Positions 6,785-14,158 of a DNA stretch of 15,450 bases are shown one piece after another; the stretch's first letter is position 1; every line of letters begins with the position of its first letter. The stretch is from Pseudomonadota bacterium (GTDB lineage Bacteria > Desulfobacterota > Desulfobacteria > Desulfobacterales > Desulfobacteraceae), in the NCBI GenBank assembly GCA_018816605.1, contig JAHIVS010000252.1, positions 1 to 15,450 on the forward strand. Reading direction: 5' to 3'. The position numbers and the translations under genes were made by a program. The notes below the pieces were generated by a model. The model did not search any database. It was not told where the DNA came from and saw only the letters and a program-made list of their open reading frames with translations.

Positions 6785-6813
6785 TTGAACATGAAGGACA
6801 AATCTTTTATGTA
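6785..6813 (+). promoter_or_regulatory. Possible sigma70 promoter of the universal stress gene
   Basis: TTGAAC (6785-6790) and TATGTA (6808-6813) are separated by 17 bases, in the divergent region between the phosphatase and the stress gene. Matches are 4/6 and 3/6, so this is only a candidate. Confidence 0.3.
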
Positions 6814-6850
6814 TTTACAAAACCTAGATGAAAATATGGATTAATAGTGA

Positions 6851-6857
6851 AAGGAGG
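6851..6857 (+). promoter_or_regulatory. Ribosome binding site fixing the universal stress protein start
   Basis: AAGGAGG sits 7 bases before ATG 6865. This rules out the in-frame GTG at 6847, which lies upstream of the site. Confidence 0.9.
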
Positions 6858-6864
6858 GGTGACA

Positions 6865-7257
6865 ATGAAAATTCTGGTCGGGTATAAGGGCGTCAATCTG
6901 GGGGCGGATTTGTTGAAAATTGCCCTTGAACACGCAAGGGCATTTAAGGGCGAAGTGCTGATTGTTACCTCAATGGTCGGGGGCGGAAAAGACGAGCACC
7001 TGAACGTTCAAGAGGCAGAAGAAAATCTGGATAAAGTTAAAAACTTTTTTGACGAAAAAGGGATTTCCTGCAACACGCATCTGCTGGTGAGGGGTCTTGA
7101 GGCAGGAGAAGATATTGTCAGCTTTGCCAAGGAAAAACAAGTTGAAGAAATCATTATCGGGGTAAAAAGCCGGTCCAAGGTGGGCAAACTGCTTTTCGGG
7201 TCCACCGCCCAGGTTGTCATACTCCAGGCGCATTGCCCGGTACTCACTGTAAGATAA
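6865..7257 (+). CDS. Universal stress protein, UspA family
   Basis: A 130-residue single Usp domain: N-terminal strand KILVGYKG, helix ADLLKIALEHARAF, strand EVLIVTSMVG, a charged helix (ENLDKVKNFFDEKG), strand THLLVRG, helix DIVSFAKEKQVEEIIIG, and the C-terminal loop KVGKLLFGSTAQ with final strand CPVLTVR. Usp proteins are small cytosolic stress-linked dimers, some of which bind ATP through G-x2-G-x9-G-[ST]. Here the motif reads G99-x2-S102-x9-G112-S113, so one Gly is Ser. The usual Asp after the first strand (ILVAVDGS-like) is replaced by Lys (ILVGYKGV). Both changes argue for weakened or altered nucleotide binding. It starts at ATG 6865 with an excellent ribosome binding site. It is monocistronic and convergent with the peroxiredoxin gene. 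Confidence 0.93.
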   Translation: MKILVGYKGVNLGADLLKIALEHARAFKGEVLIVTSMVGGGKDEHLNVQEAEENLDKVKNFFDEKGISCNTHLLVRGLEAGEDIVSFAKEKQVEEIIIGVKSRSKVGKLLFGSTAQVVILQAHCPVLTVR

Positions 7258-7279
7258 GTGTGCAGACATAAACGGATCT

Positions 7280-7314
7280 AAAAACAGGGGGCCGGAAAGT
7301 TTATCCGGTCCCCC
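7280..7314 (-). terminator. Intrinsic terminator of the peroxiredoxin gene
   Basis: GGGGG-CCGGA (7287-7296) pairs with TCCGG-T-CCCCC (7304-7314) apart from one bulged base. On the minus strand the hairpin is followed by TGTTTTT, so it mainly ends leftward transcripts from the peroxiredoxin gene. The same stem may also slow rightward transcription leaving the universal stress gene. Confidence 0.75.
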
Positions 7315-7344
7315 TCTGGCTGCAAATGTATCCGCTTGCTTAAA

Positions 7345-7926
7345 TTATTTAAAAAACGCCTCCAGGCCATTTTGGGCGGGGCTCATTGATTTGTCTCCCA
7401 GGTTCCAGTTGGCCGGGCACACTTCACCATGTTTTTCGGTAAATTGAAGGGCATCCACCATGCGCAGGGTTTCAGATACATTTCGTCCAAGGGGCAGGTC
7501 ATTGACCACCTGGTGGCGAACCACATGGTCCTTGTCCAGGAGAAACAGCCCCCGGTAGGCAATTCCTGCGCCCTCAACCAGGACATCATAATCCCGGGAA
7601 ATGGTTTTGTTAATATCTGAAACAATGGGATAGGCGACCCCTTGGATTCCTCCCTTGGATTTGGGTGTGTTCAGCCATGCCAGGTGGGAGAAATGGGAAT
7701 CGATGCTCACACCAATAACCTTTACATTTCTTTTTTCAAATGCGTCCAGCCGTTCGCTGAACGCATGGAGTTCTGTGGGGCAAACAAAGGTAAAGTCCAG
7801 GGGATAGAAAAAGAGCACTACATAATGCCCTCTGAGTTTTGAAAGGGTAAAATTTTCAATGATCTGGTCTTTCTCAACCGCTTTTGCCGTAAAATCCGGT
7901 GCCTTTCTTCCAACCAATACGCCCAT
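7345..7926 (-). CDS. Typical 2-Cys peroxiredoxin (AhpC/Prx1 type)
   Basis: A 193-residue thiol peroxidase that reduces hydrogen peroxide, organic peroxides and possibly peroxynitrite. The peroxidatic motif P42-x3-T46-x2-C49 (YPLDFTFVCPTE) and the resolving Cys170 (GEVCPANW) are both present, and Arg125 (AYRGLF) fits the active-site Arg. The eukaryotic-type GGLG/YF overoxidation signature is not evident (KGGIQG and a short C-terminal tail after Cys170), suggesting a robust enzyme. ATG 7926 is preceded on the minus strand by AAGGAG at about 6 bases. The gene stands alone with its own terminator; no AhpF or thioredoxin gene is adjacent, so the electron donor is unknown. It suits an anaerobe coping with oxygen exposure. 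No clear PerR or OxyR site is visible upstream. Confidence 0.96.
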   Translation of the reverse strand: MGVLVGRKAPDFTAKAVEKDQIIENFTLSKLRGHYVVLFFYPLDFTFVCPTELHAFSERLDAFEKRNVKVIGVSIDSHFSHLAWLNTPKSKGGIQGVAYPIVSDINKTISRDYDVLVEGAGIAYRGLFLLDKDHVVRHQVVNDLPLGRNVSETLRMVDALQFTEKHGEVCPANWNLGDKSMSPAQNGLEAFFK

Positions 7927-8254
7927 GATATTCTCCTTATGGAATATTTTTTTTATAAAAGTCAGGTTACTGCCACACAGCGTTTAATCAAGAGCTGTGC
8001 CAGGGGGCTGATATAAAGGACAGATTTGTTTAAGTGTCTGAATTAAAATAATTTATTTTTTTTCAACCAGTGGGAAATTTTTTTTTCAATGGCGGAACGG
8101 AGACACACTTGTATCTGTTCCACCCGATGGGCTGGAGTGATGGGATGATTGAGACAATAATGTCCGGGTTGAGATTTCATGTGGTTGTGATAAAAGAAAA
8201 GAAAACGATGCAGGCCATTGAAACCAGTAACCCCCCAGGTGAATCCAGATTGAT
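7927..8254. other. Long divergent intergenic region between peroxiredoxin and ArsR-methyltransferase genes
   Basis: A 328-base region that must hold promoters for both flanking genes. It contains an AT-rich patch at about 8041-8062 and T-runs, then a mixed-composition stretch of nearly 190 bases before the ArsR-methyltransferase start. I see no well-matched -35/-10 pair in either direction. A short open frame (8070-8267, GTG start) overlaps the downstream start but lacks a ribosome binding site and recognisable content. A modest hairpin lies at 8094-8121. Confidence 0.55.
8094..8121 (+). promoter_or_regulatory. Candidate leader hairpin upstream of the ArsR-methyltransferase gene
   Basis: GGAACGGA (8094-8101) pairs over 8 base pairs, one of them G-T, with TCTGTTCC (8114-8121), leaving a 12-base loop. 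No T-run follows, so it is not a terminator. It could be an RNA leader element or chance. Confidence 0.3.
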
Positions 8255-9166
8255 ATGGAAATTATAAAAAAGTTTAAAGCGCTGTCAGACCCCACACGGC
8301 TTCGGTTATTGAATATTCTCAATCATTATGAATTGAATGTGAACGAAATTGTATCTGTGGTTGACATGATTCAGTCAGGGATCTCCCGTCATTTGAAGAT
8401 TCTTCTGGAATCGGGTCTGCTGGTGTCCCGTAAGGATGGCAGTTTTATCTATTACTCAGCTGAGAAGACCCTGGAAACCCATTCATTGATTGATCTGGCC
8501 TGTGCCTGTATTGAAAAAGAAACCATCTGTGCCATGGACCTGCAAAAGGCAAAACAAAGCATCAACATCCGGAAAAACAGAACCAAGCGGTTCTTCAAAA
8601 CCGTTGCCCCCCAATGGGATCGCCTGAAAAAAGAAGTGTTGGGAGAGTTTGGGTTAAATTTGCTTATAAAACAAAAGGTAGCGGCAGGGGAGAGAGTGGC
8701 CGATTTGGGGTGCGGTACCGGGGAAATGCTGGGCACCTTGTACCCGGAAAAGAAAAAAATTCTGATCGGCGTGGACTCTTCTCCTGAAATGCTGGAGCAG
8801 GCCCGATTGAAACTGCCGAATCCAGGGGCCATTGACCTGCGTTTGGGAGAGCTTGAAAATCTACCCATGAAAGATATGGAGGTCGATACTGTGATCATGA
8901 GCATGGTGCTTTACCATATTTTTGAACCTGAAAAATCAATACACGAAGTCTTTCGGGTGCTCAAACCAGGGGGAATATTTTTACTGGCAGATTTCCAGAG
9001 GCATGACCAGGAAGAGATCAAGAAAATTATCGGCGGATCATGGCTGGGTTTTGAAAAGGCCCAGATCCTCTCCTGGCTGTCTTCCTGCGGCTTTACACTG
9101 AAATCCTTTGACCGGTACGGGGTTGAAAAAAATCTGTGTATTAACCTCTATGTCGCGGAAAAGTAG
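8255..9166 (+). CDS. ArsR-family regulator fused to SAM-dependent methyltransferase
   Basis: A 303-residue fusion. Residues 1-85 are an ArsR-type winged helix (FKALSDPTRLRLLNIL at the start, SGISRHLKILLESGLL as recognition helix, GSFIYYSA as wing). The ELCVCDL-like metal site of classical ArsR/SmtB proteins is absent (ELNVNEIV). Residues 110-245 are a class I methyltransferase: motif I VADLGCGTGEM (148-158), acidic Asp174 at the end of strand 2 (IGVDSS), and FRVLKPGGIFLLADF as the post-motif region. This architecture is found in bacteria; SahR-like regulators of the SAM/homocysteine cycle are one precedent to test, so it may sense SAM or SAH rather than metal. ATG 8255 is the only canonical start, but AGGTGA lies 12 bases upstream, a long spacing; an in-frame ATT at 8249 would have better spacing. 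No methionine-cycle gene is adjacent. Confidence 0.88.
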   Translation: MEIIKKFKALSDPTRLRLLNILNHYELNVNEIVSVVDMIQSGISRHLKILLESGLLVSRKDGSFIYYSAEKTLETHSLIDLACACIEKETICAMDLQKAKQSINIRKNRTKRFFKTVAPQWDRLKKEVLGEFGLNLLIKQKVAAGERVADLGCGTGEMLGTLYPEKKKILIGVDSSPEMLEQARLKLPNPGAIDLRLGELENLPMKDMEVDTVIMSMVLYHIFEPEKSIHEVFRVLKPGGIFLLADFQRHDQEEIKKIIGGSWLGFEKAQILSWLSSCGFTLKSFDRYGVEKNLCINLYVAEK

Positions 9167-9277
9167 GCCCCATGGGCTGAAGGCGTTTTTCTAAGTACAA
9201 TTGATTCCCGGGGTTGAATTTTCAGCTGTTTTATAATAGGCATAACCATTGCTATTTTAATTACGTAAGGAGCCCCT

Positions 9278-10699
9278 ATGATAGTTCCGATAATCCTGGC
9301 CGGTGGGTCTGGCACTCGTCTTTGGCCTTTGTCCAGAGACTTGTACCCCAAACAATTAATTGATATCTACAATGAAAACACCCTGCTGCAAAACACCTTT
9401 TTGCGGCTAGGGGGCATGGATGGACTGGCAGCACCGGTTGTGGTCTGCAATGAGGTCCACCGGTTTATGACTGCTGAACAATTACAACAGATCGGGATTG
9501 AACCCCATTGCATTATTTTAGAACCCATGGGTAGAAATACCGCCCCTGCCATAGCCTTGGCGGCTGTGAAGCTGCTTGAAAAGGGTGATGATCCGGTCAT
9601 GCTGGTCTTGCCGGCAGATCACGTGATCGAAGATATCGGCCTTTTCCATGAAAAAATAATCCAGGGCCATGATTTGGCGGCAGATGGATTTTTGATCACC
9701 TTCGGGATTGTTCCGTCCTCACCTGAAACCGGGTATGGATATATTAAAAAAGGCCCGAAAATCAATGGCCCTTCCCAGGCCTGTGAAATCGAGTGTTTTG
9801 TTGAAAAACCAGACGAAAAACATGCCCGCAAATATCTTGATTCAGGCGCATATTGCTGGAATTCCGGGATGTTCATGTTCAAGGCATCTGTCATCATCGG
9901 AGAACTGGAAAAATTTGCGCCCGAGACATTGTCCTGCTGCCAGCAGGCCATTGCATCAGGGATACAGGATCTTGATTTTCTGCGGGTTGACAAGGATAGT
10001 TTTGCCAGGGCGGCATCGGATTCCATTGACTATGCGGTTATGGAAAAAACCGCTAAAGGGGTTATGATTTCCCTGGATGCCGGCTGGAATGATCTGGGCT
10101 CCTTTGATGCCCTGTGGCAGACCGGTGGCAAGGACGGACACCACAATGTGCTCAAGGGAGATGTTTTAACCCAGGATGTCACGGACTCCTATATCCATGC
10201 AGAAAGCCGTCTTGTGGCTGCCGTGGGCCTTGAAAAATTTGTCATTGTTGAAACAAGCGATGCCATTCTGGTCTCTCCCCGGGACCGGGTCCAGGATGTT
10301 AAGAAAATCGTTCTCCAGCTCAAAGCAAAGAAAAGAGAAGAATCAATCACCCATAGAATGGTTTACCGTCCCTGGGGAAATTATGAAACCATAGACTGCT
10401 CCCTTCGGTATCAGGTGAAACGCATCACGGTCAAACCAGGTGCCAAACTTTCTTTGCAAAAACACTACCACCGCGCGGAACACTGGACGGTGGTATCCGG
10501 TACCGGACTTGTAACAAAGGGCGACAGGGAAATTTTGCTCCAGGAAAATCAATCCACCTATATCCCCCTTGGTACGGTGCACCGGCTTGAAAATCCGGGA
10601 ACCATTCCCCTGGAATTGATTGAAGTGCAGTCCGGCTCTTACCTGGGAGAAGACGACATTGTGCGGCTTGATGATGTGTACGGCAGAAAAAAAGAGTAG
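9278..10699 (+). CDS. manC: Mannose-1-phosphate guanylyltransferase / mannose-6-phosphate isomerase
   Basis: A bifunctional 473-residue enzyme of the ManC/AlgA/CpsB type. It makes GDP-mannose from mannose-1-phosphate and GTP and can interconvert mannose-6-phosphate and fructose-6-phosphate, feeding polysaccharide or LPS synthesis. The N-terminal nucleotidyltransferase shows GGSGTRLWPLSR (9-20), the PKQL segment, LPADHVI (111-117) and FVEKP (174-178). The C-terminal type II isomerase cupin shows RPWGNYE, LSLQKHYHRAEHW with metal-binding His and Glu, VVSGTG, and IPLGTVHRLENPG. Full family length. AAGGAG lies 5 bases before ATG 9278. A TATAAT at 9232-9237 could be the -10, but its -35 is poor. 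No glycosyltransferase or GDP-mannose-using gene lies nearby, so the product's use cannot be read from context. It is convergent, 9 bases apart, with the next gene. Confidence 0.96.
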   Translation: MIVPIILAGGSGTRLWPLSRDLYPKQLIDIYNENTLLQNTFLRLGGMDGLAAPVVVCNEVHRFMTAEQLQQIGIEPHCIILEPMGRNTAPAIALAAVKLLEKGDDPVMLVLPADHVIEDIGLFHEKIIQGHDLAADGFLITFGIVPSSPETGYGYIKKGPKINGPSQACEIECFVEKPDEKHARKYLDSGAYCWNSGMFMFKASVIIGELEKFAPETLSCCQQAIASGIQDLDFLRVDKDSFARAASDSIDYAVMEKTAKGVMISLDAGWNDLGSFDALWQTGGKDGHHNVLKGDVLTQDVTDSYIHAESRLVAAVGLEKFVIVETSDAILVSPRDRVQDVKKIVLQLKAKKREESITHRMVYRPWGNYETIDCSLRYQVKRITVKPGAKLSLQKHYHRAEHWTVVSGTGLVTKGDREILLQENQSTYIPLGTVHRLENPGTIPLELIEVQSGSYLGEDDIVRLDDVYGRKKE

Positions 10700-10708
10700 G
10701 TTCCGGGT

Positions 10709-11197
10709 TCAGGTCAGATCCGTATAATCTCCCCGGGTGAGTTTGATCTGTTCCACCTGAACCATTGCGGTCAAGTGGGTGATGATCTGTTTGAGGCGAT
10801 CATCGGTTTCCGGGGACTGGTCAAGTTCCTGATTTAGACGGTGTGTCTGTTCGGCCAGGGTTTCAAGGTGTTTGTGGGCTTGTTTTAAGGTTTTCTGCGG
10901 GTTGGAAAGCGTGGCAGCATAGGTTTCCAGAAGCTTAAGCGAGACATTTGTTTTTTCGGCAAGGGCCTCGCCAGTGTCCTTAAGACGGACAACCGCGGAT
11001 GTATATGCACCTTCCAATTCGGGTAACCCCCGGGAAGCAGACGGGGAAGCGGAACTTCCATGGGAGGGGTTAAGGTGTTCTGAAAGAATCTTTCCAAAAG
11101 CCTCTCTTTGCTCATAGGTTTTCGTCTCTTGGGGATAAGGGGAGGTGGTCCCGGGGAGTGGACGAACTTTTTCAGGTTTTTCCGGGATTTCTTTCAT
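10709..11197 (-). CDS. Unrecognised helical protein
   Basis: I do not recognise this protein. From ATG 11197 it has 162 residues; a TTG at 11215 would add six. Residues 1-55 are rich in Pro, Lys, Glu and Ser and look disordered (KEIPEKPEKVRP, later HGSSASPSASRG). Residues about 60-150 are Leu-, Gln- and Glu-rich with heptad-like spacing, suggesting helices or a coiled coil (SLKLLETYAATL, HKHLETLAEQTHRLNQELDQ, LKQIITHLTAMVQVEQIKL). No signal peptide, membrane segment or Cys is seen from ATG 11197. The ribosome binding site is weak on the minus strand. It is convergent with manC and divergent from yqgE. Unbroken length and sensible composition favour a real cytosolic gene. Confidence 0.7.
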   Translation of the reverse strand: MKEIPEKPEKVRPLPGTTSPYPQETKTYEQREAFGKILSEHLNPSHGSSASPSASRGLPELEGAYTSAVVRLKDTGEALAEKTNVSLKLLETYAATLSNPQKTLKQAHKHLETLAEQTHRLNQELDQSPETDDRLKQIITHLTAMVQVEQIKLTRGDYTDLT

Positions 11198-11315
11198 AAA
11201 TCGATTCTCACACAATAAAAGTATTGCAAATCAATCAAAAATATTTAAGATTACGCATTAGCCGAATATACGGGTACAGGAATTGGAATGTCAAGATTAA
11301 ATACGGAGCGGGTGT

Positions 11316-11846
11316 ATGAGCGATGAACTTTCGGAAAGCGTGAAGGGCAAGTTTCTTTTGGCAATGCCGGGACTTCCGGATCCCAATTTTTCCCAGACAC
11401 TTACCTGTATGTGTGAACACAATGATTCCGGTGCACTGGGATTTATTGTCAACAAAGTTCATCCCCTGCTTACGGGCAGGGAATTGTTCGAAGACCTGAA
11501 AATCGACTGCAATGCCAGTGTGGACTCGCTGCAGATTTACCTTGGCGGACCTGTGCAGCCAAGCGGTGTGTTTGTGCTCCATGGCCCTCCCTTTGACTGG
11601 AATGAAAGTCTTAAGGTGACAGACTGGCTTTACCTGAGCAATTCCAGGGATATCCTGGAAGCCATTGCCGTTGACGAAGGGCCCGAAGAATTTATGATCC
11701 TGCTCGGATGTGCCGGTTGGGGACCCTTGCAGCTGGACAATGAACTCCATGACAGTGCCTGGCTTACCTGTGATTTGTCACCGGACCTCCTTTTTTCAAC
11801 CAACCCGGCCGTTAGATACGAAAAAGCCATGATGCTGATTTATTGA
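11316..11846 (+). CDS. YqgE/AlgH family protein
   Basis: A 176-residue member of the YqgE/AlgH (DUF179) family, widespread in Gram-negative bacteria but with no firmly established biochemical role; AlgH was linked to alginate regulation in Pseudomonas. Family landmarks are GKFLLAMPGLPDPNF near the start, CEHNDSGALGFIVNK, LGGPVQPSGVFVLH in the middle, and LLGCAGWGPLQLDNEL toward the C-terminus. The last segment (STNPAVRYEKAMMLI) matches the usual end. GGAG at about 7 bases before ATG 11316 supports the start. A weak TTGCAA/TAAGAT pair at 11224-11251 might be its promoter. The next gene starts 22 bases after its stop, so the two are probably cotranscribed. Confidence 0.93.
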   Translation: MSDELSESVKGKFLLAMPGLPDPNFSQTLTCMCEHNDSGALGFIVNKVHPLLTGRELFEDLKIDCNASVDSLQIYLGGPVQPSGVFVLHGPPFDWNESLKVTDWLYLSNSRDILEAIAVDEGPEEFMILLGCAGWGPLQLDNELHDSAWLTCDLSPDLLFSTNPAVRYEKAMMLIY

Positions 11847-11868
11847 CCTTCCATATTGCTGCCAGACT

Positions 11869-14097
11869 ATGACAACACACACACAACGGATAGAGACTTT
11901 AGAGACCATTGTTGCCCAGACCCTGTCTGTCATTGAAATGATGGAGCAGCTCCCTCACATGGACGATGGCGCATTGGCAGCCTATAAAAAGGGCTGTCTG
12001 AACATTCCCGGCCAGATCCAGTCAGGCCTGATCAAAATTGCGGTTGTGGGGGTGATCAAATCCGGAAAAAGTACCTTTATCAATTCCCTGGTTAAAAAAG
12101 AACTGGTAAAAAGAGGCGCAGGGGTCATAACCGCCATTACCACCCGGATCCGGAAAGGGAAAAAAAACCAAGCGATACTCCAGCTGCGGTCCTGGGATGA
12201 AATTAACCATCTTATCCGGGCCACCCTGGATCTGTTTCCCGACAACGGAAAGGGGTCAGGTACGGCCGACCAATTCGATCTGAGGCGGAAAAAGGACCGG
12301 GAATATCTGGGGAAGGTCTATGACAGGCTTGTAAAGGAATTTCCGGTCACAAGTACCGGCATCCGGCCAGAAGCCCTTTTGATCCGAAATGCCCTTGGGG
12401 GATATGAAGCATGTAAGGATATTGTCGGTGCCGACCGGGGAACCCTTGTCTTTTCATCCAAAGCCTTTGAAGACCATAAGACATTTACATCCGACCCTGC
12501 CAGGGCCTTTTATGTGAAGGATGTCTGTCTGAATCTGTTCGGCAAGCTGATTGATTCGAATATTGAACTGGCAGATTGCCAGGGGGCCGACTCGACAGAT
12601 CCCGCCCAATTGAATCAGATTGTCAACTATATTGAATCAGCCAACCTCATCGTATATTGCATCAGTTCCAGAGTCGGACTCCGGCAGTCGGACTTGGCAT
12701 TTTTAAAAATCATACACCGGCTGGGGCTGCTTGAAAACATCGTATTCATCAACAATTGTGATCTGACAGAACATGAGAATCTTGCCGATCTTGTGCAGAT
12801 TGAATCGAAAATACGCCAGGAATTGTTTTTTTTGACGCCTGACCCCAAAATCTTTTCCTTTTCAGCCTTGTATAACCTGTTTTCGGCCATGGGGAAGCGC
12901 TTGTCCCAAAAGGACGGCATCCGGTTTAACCTGTGGCAAGAAGATGAGCAAATGGTCGGGTATTGCAATGACAGGCACCAGGCTTTCCAGCAGATGCTGG
13001 ATCATCTGCTGGGAAAAAAACATTATGACCTGCTGCTATCCAATCATTTGGAACGAATCCGGATAATGGCGGCAGGCCTTGAGAAAAAAACACAATTGTT
13101 TACCCAGGTCCTTTGTTCGGAAATGGATGGAGAAATAAAAACAAAAACCCAGCTGGGGGAACTCCAGGAAAACGCCGCCCGCCTTAAATCCATTGTGGAC
13201 AATTCAATTGAAGGTGCAGTGTCCGGTCTGACAATAGAGATACAATCGAACCTGAAAAAAGCCTTTGCCGGAGATTCTATCAACATCGGCAAACAGGTGC
13301 GCCAGTTTGTACACCAGACGGATATTGATGCCAGCCCCTATCGATCCCAGCTGAAAGAGGCCGGCTTCCAACAGATCCTGTACCTGATGTTCCAGGATTT
13401 TAAACGAAAGCTGGACTTGTTTGCCCTGGAACAGGTTCTGCCTGAAGTAAAGAAACTGATTGAACTCCAGGAAAATCGAATCCAGGGTTATTTCCAATCC
13501 CTGCTCACTTCGTATCAGATTGATTTTTTAAAGCTGGGGGGACGTCTTGGATCAGAACCCCATTTTTCCCCCGAACAATCGGGCAACAAAGATTCCGGGT
13601 CCATGGCGGCTGTTGATATCCCTGCCATTAAAAAGATTTTGGGCCTGAAGTTGCCCGAAGTCCTGTTTACGGCAAGATACACCACCAAAATGAGGGCCAA
13701 TGCCTTAACGGGTCTTGGATTCCAATCCATCCTCGCACTTATTTCCTCCTTGCTGGACAAACACAGCCGTTTTTCATTTACACCCGGTTTTGACCGGGCG
13801 GCTGCACTCATCAAGAAACAAACCCTTGTCTCCATTCAGAGCCAGACCAACCTTTACCACGAGCGTGTGAACACTTTGTATTTCACGCCCCTGATAGATG
13901 CGGTCACCCGGGATTTTAAGGATAAAATCTACCAGCGATTTGCCTTGTATGAATCTTTTAATGCAGATATGGAACAGCTCTTTTCTTTAAGCCAGAAAGA
14001 AAAACAGATCCAAAAAGATAAGGTTCGAATCATTCAGGAAAAGATTCATAAAATTATCAGTGACTTGAATGGGTTTTCTCTGGAATATCCGTCTTGA
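11869..14097 (+). CDS. Dynamin-like GTPase
   Basis: A 742-residue large GTPase of the bacterial dynamin-like group. G1 P-loop is GVIKSGKST (61-69). Switch I Thr lies in GVITAITTRI (85-94), matching the bacterial dynamin pattern. G3 is D236-C-Q-G239, in place of DxPG. The G4 equivalent is N295-N-C-D298, with Asn where N/T-K-x-D has Lys. About 145 residues separate switch I from G3, more than in typical bacterial dynamins; the extra piece contains a charged segment and a GADRGTLVFSS stretch. Residues about 375-742 are mainly helical, as for stalk regions; LPEVLFTARYTTKMRANALTG near 600 is followed by a hydrophobic FQSILALISSLL that might be a membrane-interacting tip. There is no clear transmembrane pair. 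Relatives remodel or bind membranes. The start ATG has no good ribosome binding site; coupling to yqgE, 22 bases upstream, may compensate. Confidence 0.88.
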   Translation: MTTHTQRIETLETIVAQTLSVIEMMEQLPHMDDGALAAYKKGCLNIPGQIQSGLIKIAVVGVIKSGKSTFINSLVKKELVKRGAGVITAITTRIRKGKKNQAILQLRSWDEINHLIRATLDLFPDNGKGSGTADQFDLRRKKDREYLGKVYDRLVKEFPVTSTGIRPEALLIRNALGGYEACKDIVGADRGTLVFSSKAFEDHKTFTSDPARAFYVKDVCLNLFGKLIDSNIELADCQGADSTDPAQLNQIVNYIESANLIVYCISSRVGLRQSDLAFLKIIHRLGLLENIVFINNCDLTEHENLADLVQIESKIRQELFFLTPDPKIFSFSALYNLFSAMGKRLSQKDGIRFNLWQEDEQMVGYCNDRHQAFQQMLDHLLGKKHYDLLLSNHLERIRIMAAGLEKKTQLFTQVLCSEMDGEIKTKTQLGELQENAARLKSIVDNSIEGAVSGLTIEIQSNLKKAFAGDSINIGKQVRQFVHQTDIDASPYRSQLKEAGFQQILYLMFQDFKRKLDLFALEQVLPEVKKLIELQENRIQGYFQSLLTSYQIDFLKLGGRLGSEPHFSPEQSGNKDSGSMAAVDIPAIKKILGLKLPEVLFTARYTTKMRANALTGLGFQSILALISSLLDKHSRFSFTPGFDRAAALIKKQTLVSIQSQTNLYHERVNTLYFTPLIDAVTRDFKDKIYQRFALYESFNADMEQLFSLSQKEKQIQKDKVRIIQEKIHKIISDLNGFSLEYPS

Positions 14098-14158
14098 AGT
14101 TTTAAAAAAACTATTGAAATTTCATCCAGTTATGATATGAGGGGCCTATTGTTTTTCC

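Noticed and set aside
8070..8267. 65-codon open frame with GTG start ahead of the ArsR-methyltransferase gene
   Set aside because: No ribosome binding site, overlaps the next start and has no protein-like conservation visible.
9167..9277. GCCC-CAT-GGGC with a later TTTTT after the ArsR-methyltransferase gene as terminator
   Set aside because: The stem is four pairs with a three-base loop and the T-run is separated by eight bases, too weak to call.
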